A DNA stretch of 20,466 nt from Coriobacteriia bacterium (GTDB lineage: Bacteria > Actinomycetota > Coriobacteriia > WRKU01): positions 1 through 20,466 of the forward strand of contig WRDL01000013.1 in assembly GCA_009784095.1 (NCBI GenBank), in the 5' to 3' direction. Of this stretch, positions 14,052-20,466 are shown in pieces (within the stretch, counting starts at the first letter, position 1; each line of letters begins with the position of its first letter). A program made the position numbers and the translations under genes. A model generated the notes under the pieces. It made no database searches and was not told where the DNA came from. It worked only from the letters and a program-made list of their open reading frames with translations.

Positions 14052-14635
14052 TAGAGTGCTCCCTTCGTTGAGGGCACACCGCTGACGCGCGGATCGATCG
14101 TAAGCGCGATGCGCAACGCGCGCGCGACCGCTTTGAATGCCGCTTCGATCAGGTGGTGTGCGTTGTTCCCAGCAAAACTTTTAATATGGAGGGTGACCCC
14201 TGCTTCGCGCGCGAACGCGACGAAGAACTCTTGCGCCAGGGTCGTATCGAACGTACCGATGATCTCGATGGGAACATCGACCGCATAATAGCATTGGCCT
14301 CGACCGCTGATATCGATCGCGGCCAGCACCAGCGCCTCGTCCATCGGCATAAAGGAATGTCCGAATCGTGTGATCCCCGCTTTGTCCTCCAGAATCTTGG
14401 CGAGCGCTTGACCAAATACGATGCCGACATCCTCGACAGTGTGGTGCGCGTCGACCTCGACGTCGCCTTTGGCCTCGACCGTCAGGTTGAAGCCGGCGTG
14501 TCGTCCCAGTGCGTCGAGCATATGGTCGAAGAAAGGCACCTCGGTCGAGACATCGACCACACCGGAGCCATCGACGTTGAGCATCAGCATGATGTTCGTC
14601 TCGTTCGTCTCGCGCTTGACGGTCGCCACCCTCAT
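14051..14635 (-). CDS. hisB: Imidazoleglycerol-phosphate dehydratase HisB
   Basis: This 194-residue monofunctional dehydratase has the metal-binding motifs FFDHMLDALGRH (35-46), HHTVED (64-69) and AHHLIEAAFKA (159-169). It removes water from imidazole glycerol phosphate. It lacks the N-terminal phosphatase domain of the bifunctional enterobacterial HisB, so histidinol-phosphate phosphatase must be encoded elsewhere. The ATG overlaps the hisD stop (ATGA), and its TAA overlaps the hisA start. The length is normal for the single-domain form. Confidence 0.95.
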   Translation of the reverse strand: MRVATVKRETNETNIMLMLNVDGSGVVDVSTEVPFFDHMLDALGRHAGFNLTVEAKGDVEVDAHHTVEDVGIVFGQALAKILEDKAGITRFGHSFMPMDEALVLAAIDISGRGQCYYAVDVPIEIIGTFDTTLAQEFFVAFAREAGVTLHIKSFAGNNAHHLIEAAFKAVARALRIALTIDPRVSGVPSTKGAL

Positions 14636-15915
14636 GAAGAGAACCTCATGTTGACCGCCTCTTTATGCGCCCAGAAGCCTTCTGCATCCGCGATCTTCTC
14701 GATCGCATGTTGATCGCGCTTGAGACCTTTGCGCGTATAGCTCAAGATACTCGTCTTCTTGAGAAAATCCTCGGTGGTCAGTGGTGAGGAGAATCGCGCA
14801 GTGCCCTCGGTCGGCAACACATGATTGGGACCGGCGACATAATCGCCGGCGCTCTCAGGTGTCCAAGCACCGACGAATATCGCGCCGGCATGAGAGAGGG
14901 CTTCGGCGACATCGAGTGCGTTATCGGTCATGATCTCGAGATGTTCGGGTGCGATCACATCGCTTGCCGCGATCGCGTCCTCGATCGTCTCACAGATCAC
15001 GCACAGACTGTTATCGGTGAGCGCCGCGCGTGTTATCTCTTCGCGTGTTGAGTTCGGTAGAAGCTTATCGAGCTCCTCGGAGACGATTCCCGGAAGCGTT
15101 GGGTCGGTCGTGACCAGATAGGTCGCTGCGCGCACATCGTGCTCGGCCTGCGCCATCAGATCGATCGCTATCAAACGCGGATCGGCATCCTCATCGGCAA
15201 GTACCAGGACTTCTGAGGGTCCGGCGATCATGTCGATACCGACATCCCCGTCCACATAGCGCTTGGCGGCAGCAACATAGGCATTTCCGGGTCCGACGAT
15301 CTTGTCGACCGCATCGACGGTCTCGGTCCCATAGGCGAGAGCGCCGATCGCCTGGGCCCCGCCGATCTTATAGATATCATCGACCCCTGCGATATCGGCG
15401 GCGACCAACGTCGCCGCGTTGACCGTACCGTCAGATGACGGCGGGGTAGCCATCGCAATATGCTTGACGTTGGCAACGTGTGCCGGTAAGACATTCATCA
15501 GCACCGAGGAAGGATAAGGAGCGGTCCCGCCGGGAACATAGACCCCGACACGCTCGATAGGTGTGATCTTCTTACCAAGTACCACCCCTTCATCGTCGGT
15601 GATCGTCCAGCTCTCCGATACATGCTGTGAGTGAAAATCGCGTATCCGGTCCGCCGCGTAGCGTAGTGCCTCGACGAGTTCGTCATCGACCTGCTTATAT
15701 GCTTGGGCGATCTCGAATTCGCTCACCCGGATATCATCGAGAGCGGCTCCATCGTAGCGCTCGGTATACTCCAGGAGCGCCTTGTCGCCTCGCAGGCATA
15801 CCTCATCCACGATCTGGGCCGCGCCGTCAGCGATCTCTGCCGAGATGCCACCCGATCGAGCGAGAAGCTCGGGGGTCAGGAGCTGACCGGGCTCTAATCT
15901 TATTTCTCTTAACAT
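14632..15915 (-). CDS. hisD: Histidinol dehydrogenase HisD
   Basis: This complete 427-residue enzyme has RVGVYVPGGTAPYPSSVLMN (122-141), KIGGAQAIGALAYGTETV (183-200), VGPGNAYVAAAKR and IDMIAGPSEVLVLADE. The zinc and catalytic residues are present: Q256 and H259 in MAQAEHD, E324-H325 in APEHLE, D358, and H417. It oxidises histidinol to histidine in two NAD-dependent steps. Two starts are adjacent (GTG then ATG); GAGG lies eight bases before the ATG, which I chose. It is separated from the hisZG fusion by 69 bases containing a perfect TATAAT, so it may also be transcribed on its own. Confidence 0.96.
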   Translation of the reverse strand: MLREIRLEPGQLLTPELLARSGGISAEIADGAAQIVDEVCLRGDKALLEYTERYDGAALDDIRVSEFEIAQAYKQVDDELVEALRYAADRIRDFHSQHVSESWTITDDEGVVLGKKITPIERVGVYVPGGTAPYPSSVLMNVLPAHVANVKHIAMATPPSSDGTVNAATLVAADIAGVDDIYKIGGAQAIGALAYGTETVDAVDKIVGPGNAYVAAAKRYVDGDVGIDMIAGPSEVLVLADEDADPRLIAIDLMAQAEHDVRAATYLVTTDPTLPGIVSEELDKLLPNSTREEITRAALTDNSLCVICETIEDAIAASDVIAPEHLEIMTDNALDVAEALSHAGAIFVGAWTPESAGDYVAGPNHVLPTEGTARFSSPLTTEDFLKKTSILSYTRKGLKRDQHAIEKIADAEGFWAHKEAVNMRFSS

Positions 15916-15968
15916 CACGTCTTCCTCACTGATCGAACGCTCGATTATCGATGGGTGTACGTACGTTC

Positions 15969-15974
15969 ATTATA
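15969..15974 (-). promoter_or_regulatory. Possible internal promoter before hisD (-10 TATAAT)
   Basis: A consensus -10 TATAAT reads on the minus strand in the only sizeable gap of the his operon, about 47 bases upstream of the hisD start after a predicted transcription start near 15962. No good -35 is seen at 16-18 bases. The flanks are rich in TACGT palindromes. Confidence 0.4.
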
Positions 15975-15984
15975 CGTTACGTAT

Positions 15985-17367
15985 CTAGGGATGGAGTTGG
16001 TCCGCGAGAGCGAATATGCGAGGATCGAGTCGCGCGCTCGCCGGATTTGCGACGAACCACGATGATGAGGTGGCGATATCCTCAAGCGCCACCAAATTGT
16101 TCTCCTTAAGCGTCGTACCTGTCGAAACGATATCGACGATGACATCAGCGATGCCCACCAGTGGGGCGATCTCTACATTCCCATTGAGTTTGACGAGCTC
16201 GATCTGGATGCCGCGCTCGTCGAAGAAGCGTTGCGTGATGCGTGGGTAGGTCGTCGCGACACGAACGACCCCTTGATCGAGCGCGCGCTGCGCGAGCGTG
16301 CGGGTATCATCGGCGGGGGTCGCGACGACGAACTTGCAGGCGCCATATCCGAGGTCGGCGAGTTGGAGGACATCGAAGTCCGCCTCCATGAAGATATCGC
16401 GCCCCCCGATCCCGCAGTCGACCACACCGCTCGCCACATAGAGCGCGACATCGGTCGGCTTGGCGATCACATAGATCACCTCGTCGGTCTCGAAGACGAG
16501 CTGACGACCCGTCTTCTCGAGCGCCGAGGTATCGAGTCCGGCATTGCTCAGCGCGGTGACACTGTCGGCAAAGAGGGTACCTTTCGGGATCGCGATCCGC
16601 AGCTTGCCGTGATCTTGCCCCTTTTTCTGTTGCGCATCGAGCGCCTCGATCACCAGCGCAAGGTCGAGTGCAAAGCCCACTGCCGGCAGGTCGCGTCCAA
16701 AATCGGCGAGTACGTGGTCGTAGCGTCCCCCTCCACCGAGAGCTGAGCCGACACCGGGAGCGAATAGGTCGAAGACCACTCCCGAATAATAGCCTTGAGC
16801 CCGCTCGATCGTCTCATCAGCGATGATGTGCGTACGATACGGTTCCTCGTCTATGAGCGCCAGTAATGCATTCATCTGTGCGGGGTCACCGTTGGCGTGG
16901 ACCTCGAAGCACTCGAGGTCGACCGCGCGCAGCGCATCGATCGCCAGTCGGATGATCTCCGCGTCGGCTTCGATGTCCTCCTCGCCGATCAACTCGACCC
17001 CAAGTTGGGTCTTGTGGCGAGAGTGTCCGCGCAGTTGCTCTTGCTCGGTGAAGATGTCGGCGCAGTAGCGCAGACGATAGGGTACCGGTATGTCGGTGAA
17101 ACGGGTGGCGACCATACGGGCGACCGGGACCGTCAGATCACTGCGCAACGCGACGAGCCGCCCGTCGATATCGCAGAAACGGAATGCGTCGTCGGCACAG
17201 CTGTGCAGTCCGGTCTCGATCACATCAAGACCTTCGAGGACGGGTGTTTCAATGAGACCATAACCGGCTCTATCGAAGAGCTGGCCGATCGTATAAGTGA
17301 GTTGTTCGCGTCGGGATGCTTCGGCGGGTAAGAAGTCCCTCAACCCGCGCGGAGCACGTAACTCCAT
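15985..17367 (-). CDS. hisZG: HisZ-HisG fusion: ATP phosphoribosyltransferase regulatory and catalytic domains
   Basis: One 460-residue protein joins two normally separate subunits. Residues 1-242 are a HisRS-like HisZ domain: RAPRGLRDFLP (4-14), a motif-2 region YRLRYCADIFTEQ (97-109) with HKTQLGVELIGEE, and a motif-3 region GSALGGGGRYD with AVGFALDLAL. Residues about 255-460 are a short-form HisG: LRIAIPKGTLF (256-266), VDCGIGGRDIF, and the PRPP loop DIVSTGTTLKEN (412-423). A short polar linker (DAQQKKGQDHGK) lies between. HisG starts histidine synthesis from ATP and PRPP; short HisG needs HisZ for activity and feedback control. The HisZ part is compact, with only about 35 residues between AIDALRAVDLEC and the GYYSGVVFD strand, where full HisZ has over 100. 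The ATG overlaps the cytochrome stop (TAATG). Confidence 0.92.
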   Translation of the reverse strand: MELRAPRGLRDFLPAEASRREQLTYTIGQLFDRAGYGLIETPVLEGLDVIETGLHSCADDAFRFCDIDGRLVALRSDLTVPVARMVATRFTDIPVPYRLRYCADIFTEQEQLRGHSRHKTQLGVELIGEEDIEADAEIIRLAIDALRAVDLECFEVHANGDPAQMNALLALIDEEPYRTHIIADETIERAQGYYSGVVFDLFAPGVGSALGGGGRYDHVLADFGRDLPAVGFALDLALVIEALDAQQKKGQDHGKLRIAIPKGTLFADSVTALSNAGLDTSALEKTGRQLVFETDEVIYVIAKPTDVALYVASGVVDCGIGGRDIFMEADFDVLQLADLGYGACKFVVATPADDTRTLAQRALDQGVVRVATTYPRITQRFFDERGIQIELVKLNGNVEIAPLVGIADVIVDIVSTGTTLKENNLVALEDIATSSSWFVANPASARLDPRIFALADQLHP

Positions 17368-18899
17368 TACGGGTTTACCCCCGGACTATGCAGATCGCTC
17401 GTACCGAGGGCGGGAGTAAGTTGCCACTCGGAAGAGAATGCATGCTCGAGCCAGTGATAGGAACGAGTGAACTCGATCCAATTCTTGTCGTCCTTGCCTC
17501 CGGTCGCTCCCATATCATTGACCACATGGCAACGCCCGCACATACCGGCGCGGAACGAATTGACATTCGTGGTGGTGTTGAGCGCGTCGAGCACCGCTTG
17601 ACCGGTGATGATCGCATGATCATAGGGTTCAGCGCTGTCAGCCAAGAGATAATCGCCGAGCAATGCACGCGGTCCGGTCGCGCTGTGCGGGAAATCCGAG
17701 TCCCCGCCTACCGCAAGTCGCTCTTTGTCGATCGCATAATTCGCGAATCCATAGTGGCAACGCGCGCATCTGGCCTCGGGGTGCAGATCCACGTTGCCGA
17801 CGGTGAAGGCATCTTGATATTTCGCCGGTAGAGTATTGATCGCGGTGGCGTCGAGCGCTTCGCCTCGAGGGCTTAGACCCGCGCGATGGCAGGTATAGCA
17901 CTCCATCGCTCCGGTCTTGTCAGCGTAGAGGCCCTGCATCGGTGTGCGGTGAGCAACACCTTGTTTATGAGTGTCCGAGATCGCCTTCGTTCCCTTATCG
18001 GTATGGATACTGCCCAAGTAGATATCAGAGACCGTCATGGTCTCCTCCTCGGAGAAAGTATCGTCCTCGAGCGGAACGCGCGCGGGGTTGAACGCGTAAT
18101 CATGACAGTTCGCGCACCAGATCGAGAGCGTGAACTGATTGACCTCATCGATGCTGTCAGCGCCATACATCTTATGCGCTTCAGCAACGTTGTTCGGCAC
18201 CGCCTTGTTGAGCGCATCTCCCGCGTCACGCCATCCTTGCGAAGGATTGGCGCGCAGGAACTTGTAGCCGGCAACGCTTGTGGGCGCTTCGGTGTTCTCG
18301 AACAGATCGTAAAGATCGGTGGGGAGCCATGCGCTTGCGGCCGAACCATGGACGACATGGCAGGTGCTGCATCCCAGTATTCCGCTATTCTTATTCGTGG
18401 AAGCAGGAATTCCCAGTTTTGCACCGAGGAAGTGACCTGAGACGGCGGTCCCGTCGCTGCCGACGCCATCGGCACGACCTCCGGTCGCCTGATAGACCCA
18501 CACATGCTTGGCTTCTTCGAGGCGTCCTTCCGGCGTTCCGTTGGGAGAAGCGGGAGATCCCAGAATGTGACAGTATGCACAGCCGGTCGAGCTGCGAAGA
18601 AGGGCGACGTTCGAGCCCGCTTCGCCACTGACGCCGGCCGCAGATGCACCATGAAGTGAGTGACAGGTGACACATTTCGAGGAGGTAGCGCTATAGCCAC
18701 CATGCGGATTGACGTCCCAATCGATATCATCGACCGTCGCGCCCGTGAGCACAAAACCGGACTCCCCGGCAAGAGTGCTCAGGGTAACTTCATCGATCCC
18801 GTATGCGTAGGTTGCTGAAAAAAGGCAGATGAACAGGCAGATGCACACGATCATGATGGGTGAAGCAAAACGAGTTCTATGTGAAAACAACGTGCTCAC
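17367..18899 (-). CDS. Exported seven-heme cytochrome c
   Basis: This is a 510-residue protein. A signal peptide with a hydrophobic core at about 14-29 has likely cleavage after A32 (TYA). Seven CxxCH heme sites follow at residues 76-80, 107-111, 177-181, 262-266, 334-338, 378-382 and 454-458. The first pair (CVTCHSLHG and CAYCH) and CSTCHVVHG resemble paired-CXXCH cytochromes. Many extra His could be distal ligands. There is no C-terminal membrane anchor, so it is probably soluble or peripheral outside the membrane, in anaerobic electron transfer. I chose the GTG (AGGA four bases upstream, about 30 bases after a good promoter); the frame continues upstream, but that part overlaps the promoter. 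Its stop overlaps the hisZG start, an unexpected partner. Confidence 0.9.
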   Translation of the reverse strand: MSTLFSHRTRFASPIMIVCICLFICLFSATYAYGIDEVTLSTLAGESGFVLTGATVDDIDWDVNPHGGYSATSSKCVTCHSLHGASAAGVSGEAGSNVALLRSSTGCAYCHILGSPASPNGTPEGRLEEAKHVWVYQATGGRADGVGSDGTAVSGHFLGAKLGIPASTNKNSGILGCSTCHVVHGSAASAWLPTDLYDLFENTEAPTSVAGYKFLRANPSQGWRDAGDALNKAVPNNVAEAHKMYGADSIDEVNQFTLSIWCANCHDYAFNPARVPLEDDTFSEEETMTVSDIYLGSIHTDKGTKAISDTHKQGVAHRTPMQGLYADKTGAMECYTCHRAGLSPRGEALDATAINTLPAKYQDAFTVGNVDLHPEARCARCHYGFANYAIDKERLAVGGDSDFPHSATGPRALLGDYLLADSAEPYDHAIITGQAVLDALNTTTNVNSFRAGMCGRCHVVNDMGATGGKDDKNWIEFTRSYHWLEHAFSSEWQLTPALGTSDLHSPGVNP

Positions 18900-18935
18900 G
18901 TGATCCTGTCTATCAGAAGCAAACACAGCATCTAT

Positions 18936-18965
18936 ATAATACCTTACTCCGTTCGCCTTTTTCAA
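18936..18965 (-). promoter_or_regulatory. Promoter of the cytochrome-his operon
   Basis: On the minus strand a -35 TTGAAA (18960-18965) and a -10 TATTAT (18936-18941) are 18 bases apart, giving a start near 18929 and a leader of about 30 bases to the GTG start. Being the nearest strong promoter upstream, it probably drives the cytochrome and, through overlapping junctions, the his genes. The leader is too short for a T-box or a his-leader attenuator. Confidence 0.6.
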
Positions 18966-19082
18966 TGATTTCAAGCCAAACAGTTGATAAACTTCGATTG
19001 CCAAAGTCAGTGCAACTTTGAATGCATTGTCTCTGGCACAGATCATTTGCCTTGCCTTTCATGTATGGATAGATTGGTATTC

Positions 19083-19690
19083 GATACGGCGGTCTTCTCG
19101 GCGGTCGAAAGGAGAAGGTCATGGATGAGAAGATCGAACCGAAGTATAGAAGAATGAACTTTGACAACCGTATACAACTCCATAAACTGCTTTCGAGCAA
19201 TGCTACTCTGAGTAGATGCGCGGCCGATCTGGGATACAGTCCCTCGACGATCGCACGCGAGATCAAGCGCAACCGCATAGACAAGAGTGTAAAACGAAAC
19301 TTCAACAAGCGGCACACCCACCTGTGCATACATCGTTATGGCTGCACGGTAAGAGGACTTTGCATGGGATGCCGGAACAAGAAGTGCTGGAAGTGTCAGG
19401 ATCGATACTGCCACACGATCTGCACCCTCTATGGGTAGACCGCGTCGAGCTTGCCCACATCGCAAGCCACATCAACTCGGCGCCGCGCGCCTCGCTGGGA
19501 TCAACCTCACCTCTGGCGCTTGCAGAAGTCGCATTAGGAAAGAAGAAGCTGGAGCTGCTGGGTCTAAGCCTCGTCGAACCGACGAGGTGTGCCTTAGACC
19601 CAGCCTGCTTGTCAAGCTCAGGCAGCAATAGCGGCTACTAGCGCTCTGAGCTCTACCCCACTATCTTATACCGCCGCCGACCGCAGTATC
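19083..19690 (+). mobile_element. Decayed IS30-family insertion sequence
   Basis: An element of about 608 bases is bounded by imperfect inverted ends. GATACGGCGGTC at 19083-19094 matches the reverse complement of 19679-19690 at 11 of 12 bases. The match continues with a shared CGGCGGT after a two-base offset. Between the ends lies a broken IS30 transposase. Full IS30 elements are about twice this length, so the middle has been deleted. A short target duplication cannot be decided by eye. It sits upstream of the cytochrome-his promoter, whose predicted -35 is about 120 bases from the left end. Confidence 0.75.
19121..19631 (+). pseudogene. IS30-family transposase remnant, internal deletion and frameshifts
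   Basis: The first 105 codons (to TAG at 19436-19438) encode the IS30 N-terminus: a helix-turn-helix (CAADLGYSPSTIAREIKRNR) and a Cys-rich zinc-binding region (CTVRGLCMGCRNKKCWKCQD). The C-terminal segment VDRVELAHIASHINSAPRAS-LGSTSPLALAEVALG appears in another frame from about 19436. The last piece (TDEVCLRPSLLVKLRQQ, ending at TAG 19629-19631) is in a third frame. The DDE catalytic core between them is missing. The ATG has GGAG six bases upstream, so the truncated N-terminal DNA-binding part could still be translated. The gene cannot make an active transposase. Confidence 0.85.
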
Positions 19691-20018
19691 ATACATATCG
19701 GCCAAACCATGGTTTTTGCACTGTCTGTGGCACGAGCGGTTGCAAAGATCTGTCTTGACGTGTCGTACTCTATCCAGCATCAATAGGTCCCGCTCTTCGA
19801 TCAGTTCGTTTTCGCCATTAAGTTAGCATTGTGAACTGCATTTATGAGTAATGTGCTTGGCACTGCTAGAACTCACTATTTTTTTGCACTGGCTTTTGTT
19901 ATCGACGTACCGGTGATAAAAGTAACGAGGTCAGCTCTCGGAGCGATCCAAATGTGAGTCGTGTGATGGTCGCATCAATCAACTTCGTTACTCTGCTGAT
20001 CGACCTACGTGCAGAATA
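19691..20018. other. Region of about 330 bp without a recognisable gene
   Basis: The composition looks more AT-rich than the his region. I see no RNA gene, no repeat shared with the rest of the window, and no convincing terminator. A 39-codon minus-strand frame ending at 19661 holds a C-x3-C-x3-C pattern and reads into the IS end; it may be the stump of a gene cut by the insertion, but it is too short to call. Confidence 0.5.
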
Positions 20019-20466
20019 TCAGATGCTCCAAGCGGGTACGGTAAATGCATTGGGTTGAAGGGTGACTGGCTCACGCACCATGCATATGAGCGCTCCAACT
20101 CCGACATGATAACCAATACCGCCTTTATCAAGTACTTTATCGAGAACTCGGAATGCCTTGATGTCATCACTTTTTGGAGATGCGGTCATCTTTATCTCTA
20201 TAGGATGCAGGGTAAGGCCTTCGGGGATAAGGAGGTCGATCTCATTTTTCTTATTATCGCGATAATAGTAGAACTGAGGTGAGAGCCCTGCATAGGAAAA
20301 ACTCTTATAGAGCTCGGCGAATACCCAGGATTCGAAAAAAGCACCGCACATCGTTGATTTCTCTATCGTCTCGCCATTTGGCCATCCCAGTAAGTAGGCA
20401 CAGAGTCCGGTGTCCATAACATGAAGCTTTGGAGCCTTTCTGATACGCGAGGTGAGGTTTATCGAC
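20019..20466 (-). CDS. DUF4143-type AAA+ ATPase, C-terminal part
   Basis: The frame is open to the window edge, so the N-terminus with the ATPase motifs lies outside. The visible 148 residues show the typical end of this family. There is a KAPKLHVMDTGLCAYLLGW segment, then GAFFESWVFAELYKSFSYAG, and YYYRDNKKNEIDLLI followed by PIEIKMTASP. This last is a nuclease-like D...E-x-K pattern of the DUF4143 domain, and the protein ends in a short hydrophobic VPAWSI. These proteins are common, often horizontally transferred, and their role is unclear. An ATG at 20417 lies inside the conserved region and is not the true start. It lies beyond the IS30 remnant, in what looks like accessory DNA. Confidence 0.85.
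   Translation of the reverse strand, partial: SINLTSRIRKAPKLHVMDTGLCAYLLGWPNGETIEKSTMCGAFFESWVFAELYKSFSYAGLSPQFYYYRDNKKNEIDLLIPEGLTLHPIEIKMTASPKSDDIKAFRVLDKVLDKGGIGYHVGVGALICMVREPVTLQPNAFTVPAWSI

Noticed and set aside
18900..19046. Upstream extension of the cytochrome frame by 49 codons
   Set aside because: The extension has no signal-like features, hides a clear TTGAAA-18-TATTAT promoter, and would bury the signal peptide in the interior. A GTG with AGGA upstream fits better.
19661..19780. 39-codon minus-strand frame with a C-x3-C-x3-C pattern ending inside the IS right end
   Set aside because: It is too short, has no recognisable family, and its last codons come from the IS end. At most it is the stump of an interrupted gene.
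19855..19900. GTGC-TTG-GCAC stem followed by a run of T's as a terminator
   Set aside because: The T-run starts about 18 bases after the stem, and no gene ends just upstream.

Overview
The window reads as a GC-rich chromosomal segment from an anaerobic or microaerophilic, respiring bacterium. Menaquinone genes, molybdenum-cofactor genes and an exported seven-heme cytochrome c point to anaerobic respiration. A TrpB2-type synthase, a HisZ-type histidine system and the general protein style would fit an environmental member of the Coriobacteriia (Actinomycetota). That placement is an inference from gene content, not a measured relationship.

Layout. Positions 1-1039 (+) hold the end of a UbiA-type prenyltransferase and a UbiE/MenG methyltransferase, the last steps of menaquinone synthesis. 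Positions 1174-2157 (-) hold an orphan substrate-binding lipoprotein with a good promoter. Positions 2376-5421 (-) hold a four-gene cluster of unknown function: a coiled-coil protein with two zinc ribbons, a protein made of four zinc ribbons, a 250-residue multi-zinc-ribbon protein, and a 438-residue protein with a motif repeated three times. Positions 5566-7508 (-) hold moeA, a small Cys-motif protein and mobB, a molybdenum-cofactor operon. It is divergent from a cysteine desulfurase at 7673-8845 (+).

Positions 8999-18899 (-) form one long, tightly packed run transcribed leftward: seven-heme cytochrome, hisZ-hisG fusion, hisD, hisB, hisA, hisF, hisI, hisE, a TrpB2-type tryptophan synthase, nadE and a GNAT acetyltransferase. 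Many junctions overlap (ATGA or TAATG), including cytochrome to hisZG. A sigma70-like promoter lies just upstream of the cytochrome, and an internal -10 lies before hisD. hisH, hisC and a histidinol-phosphatase gene are not here.

Positions 19083-19690 are a decayed IS30-family element with an internal deletion and frameshifts. It is followed by about 330 bp without a recognisable gene and by the C-terminal part of a DUF4143-type ATPase (-) that runs off the window.

Two copies of a REP-like repeat, with inverted arms of about 30 bp around a terminator hairpin, sit exactly at the two convergent gene junctions (about 1040-1177 and 8866-9010). In the second copy the repeat supplies the last codons and the stop of the neighbouring gene.

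The observations most worth pursuing are the zinc-ribbon/triple-motif cluster, the compact HisZ-HisG fusion coupled to a cytochrome gene, the stop-codon-abutting REP-like elements, and the small Cys-motif protein between moeA and mobB.
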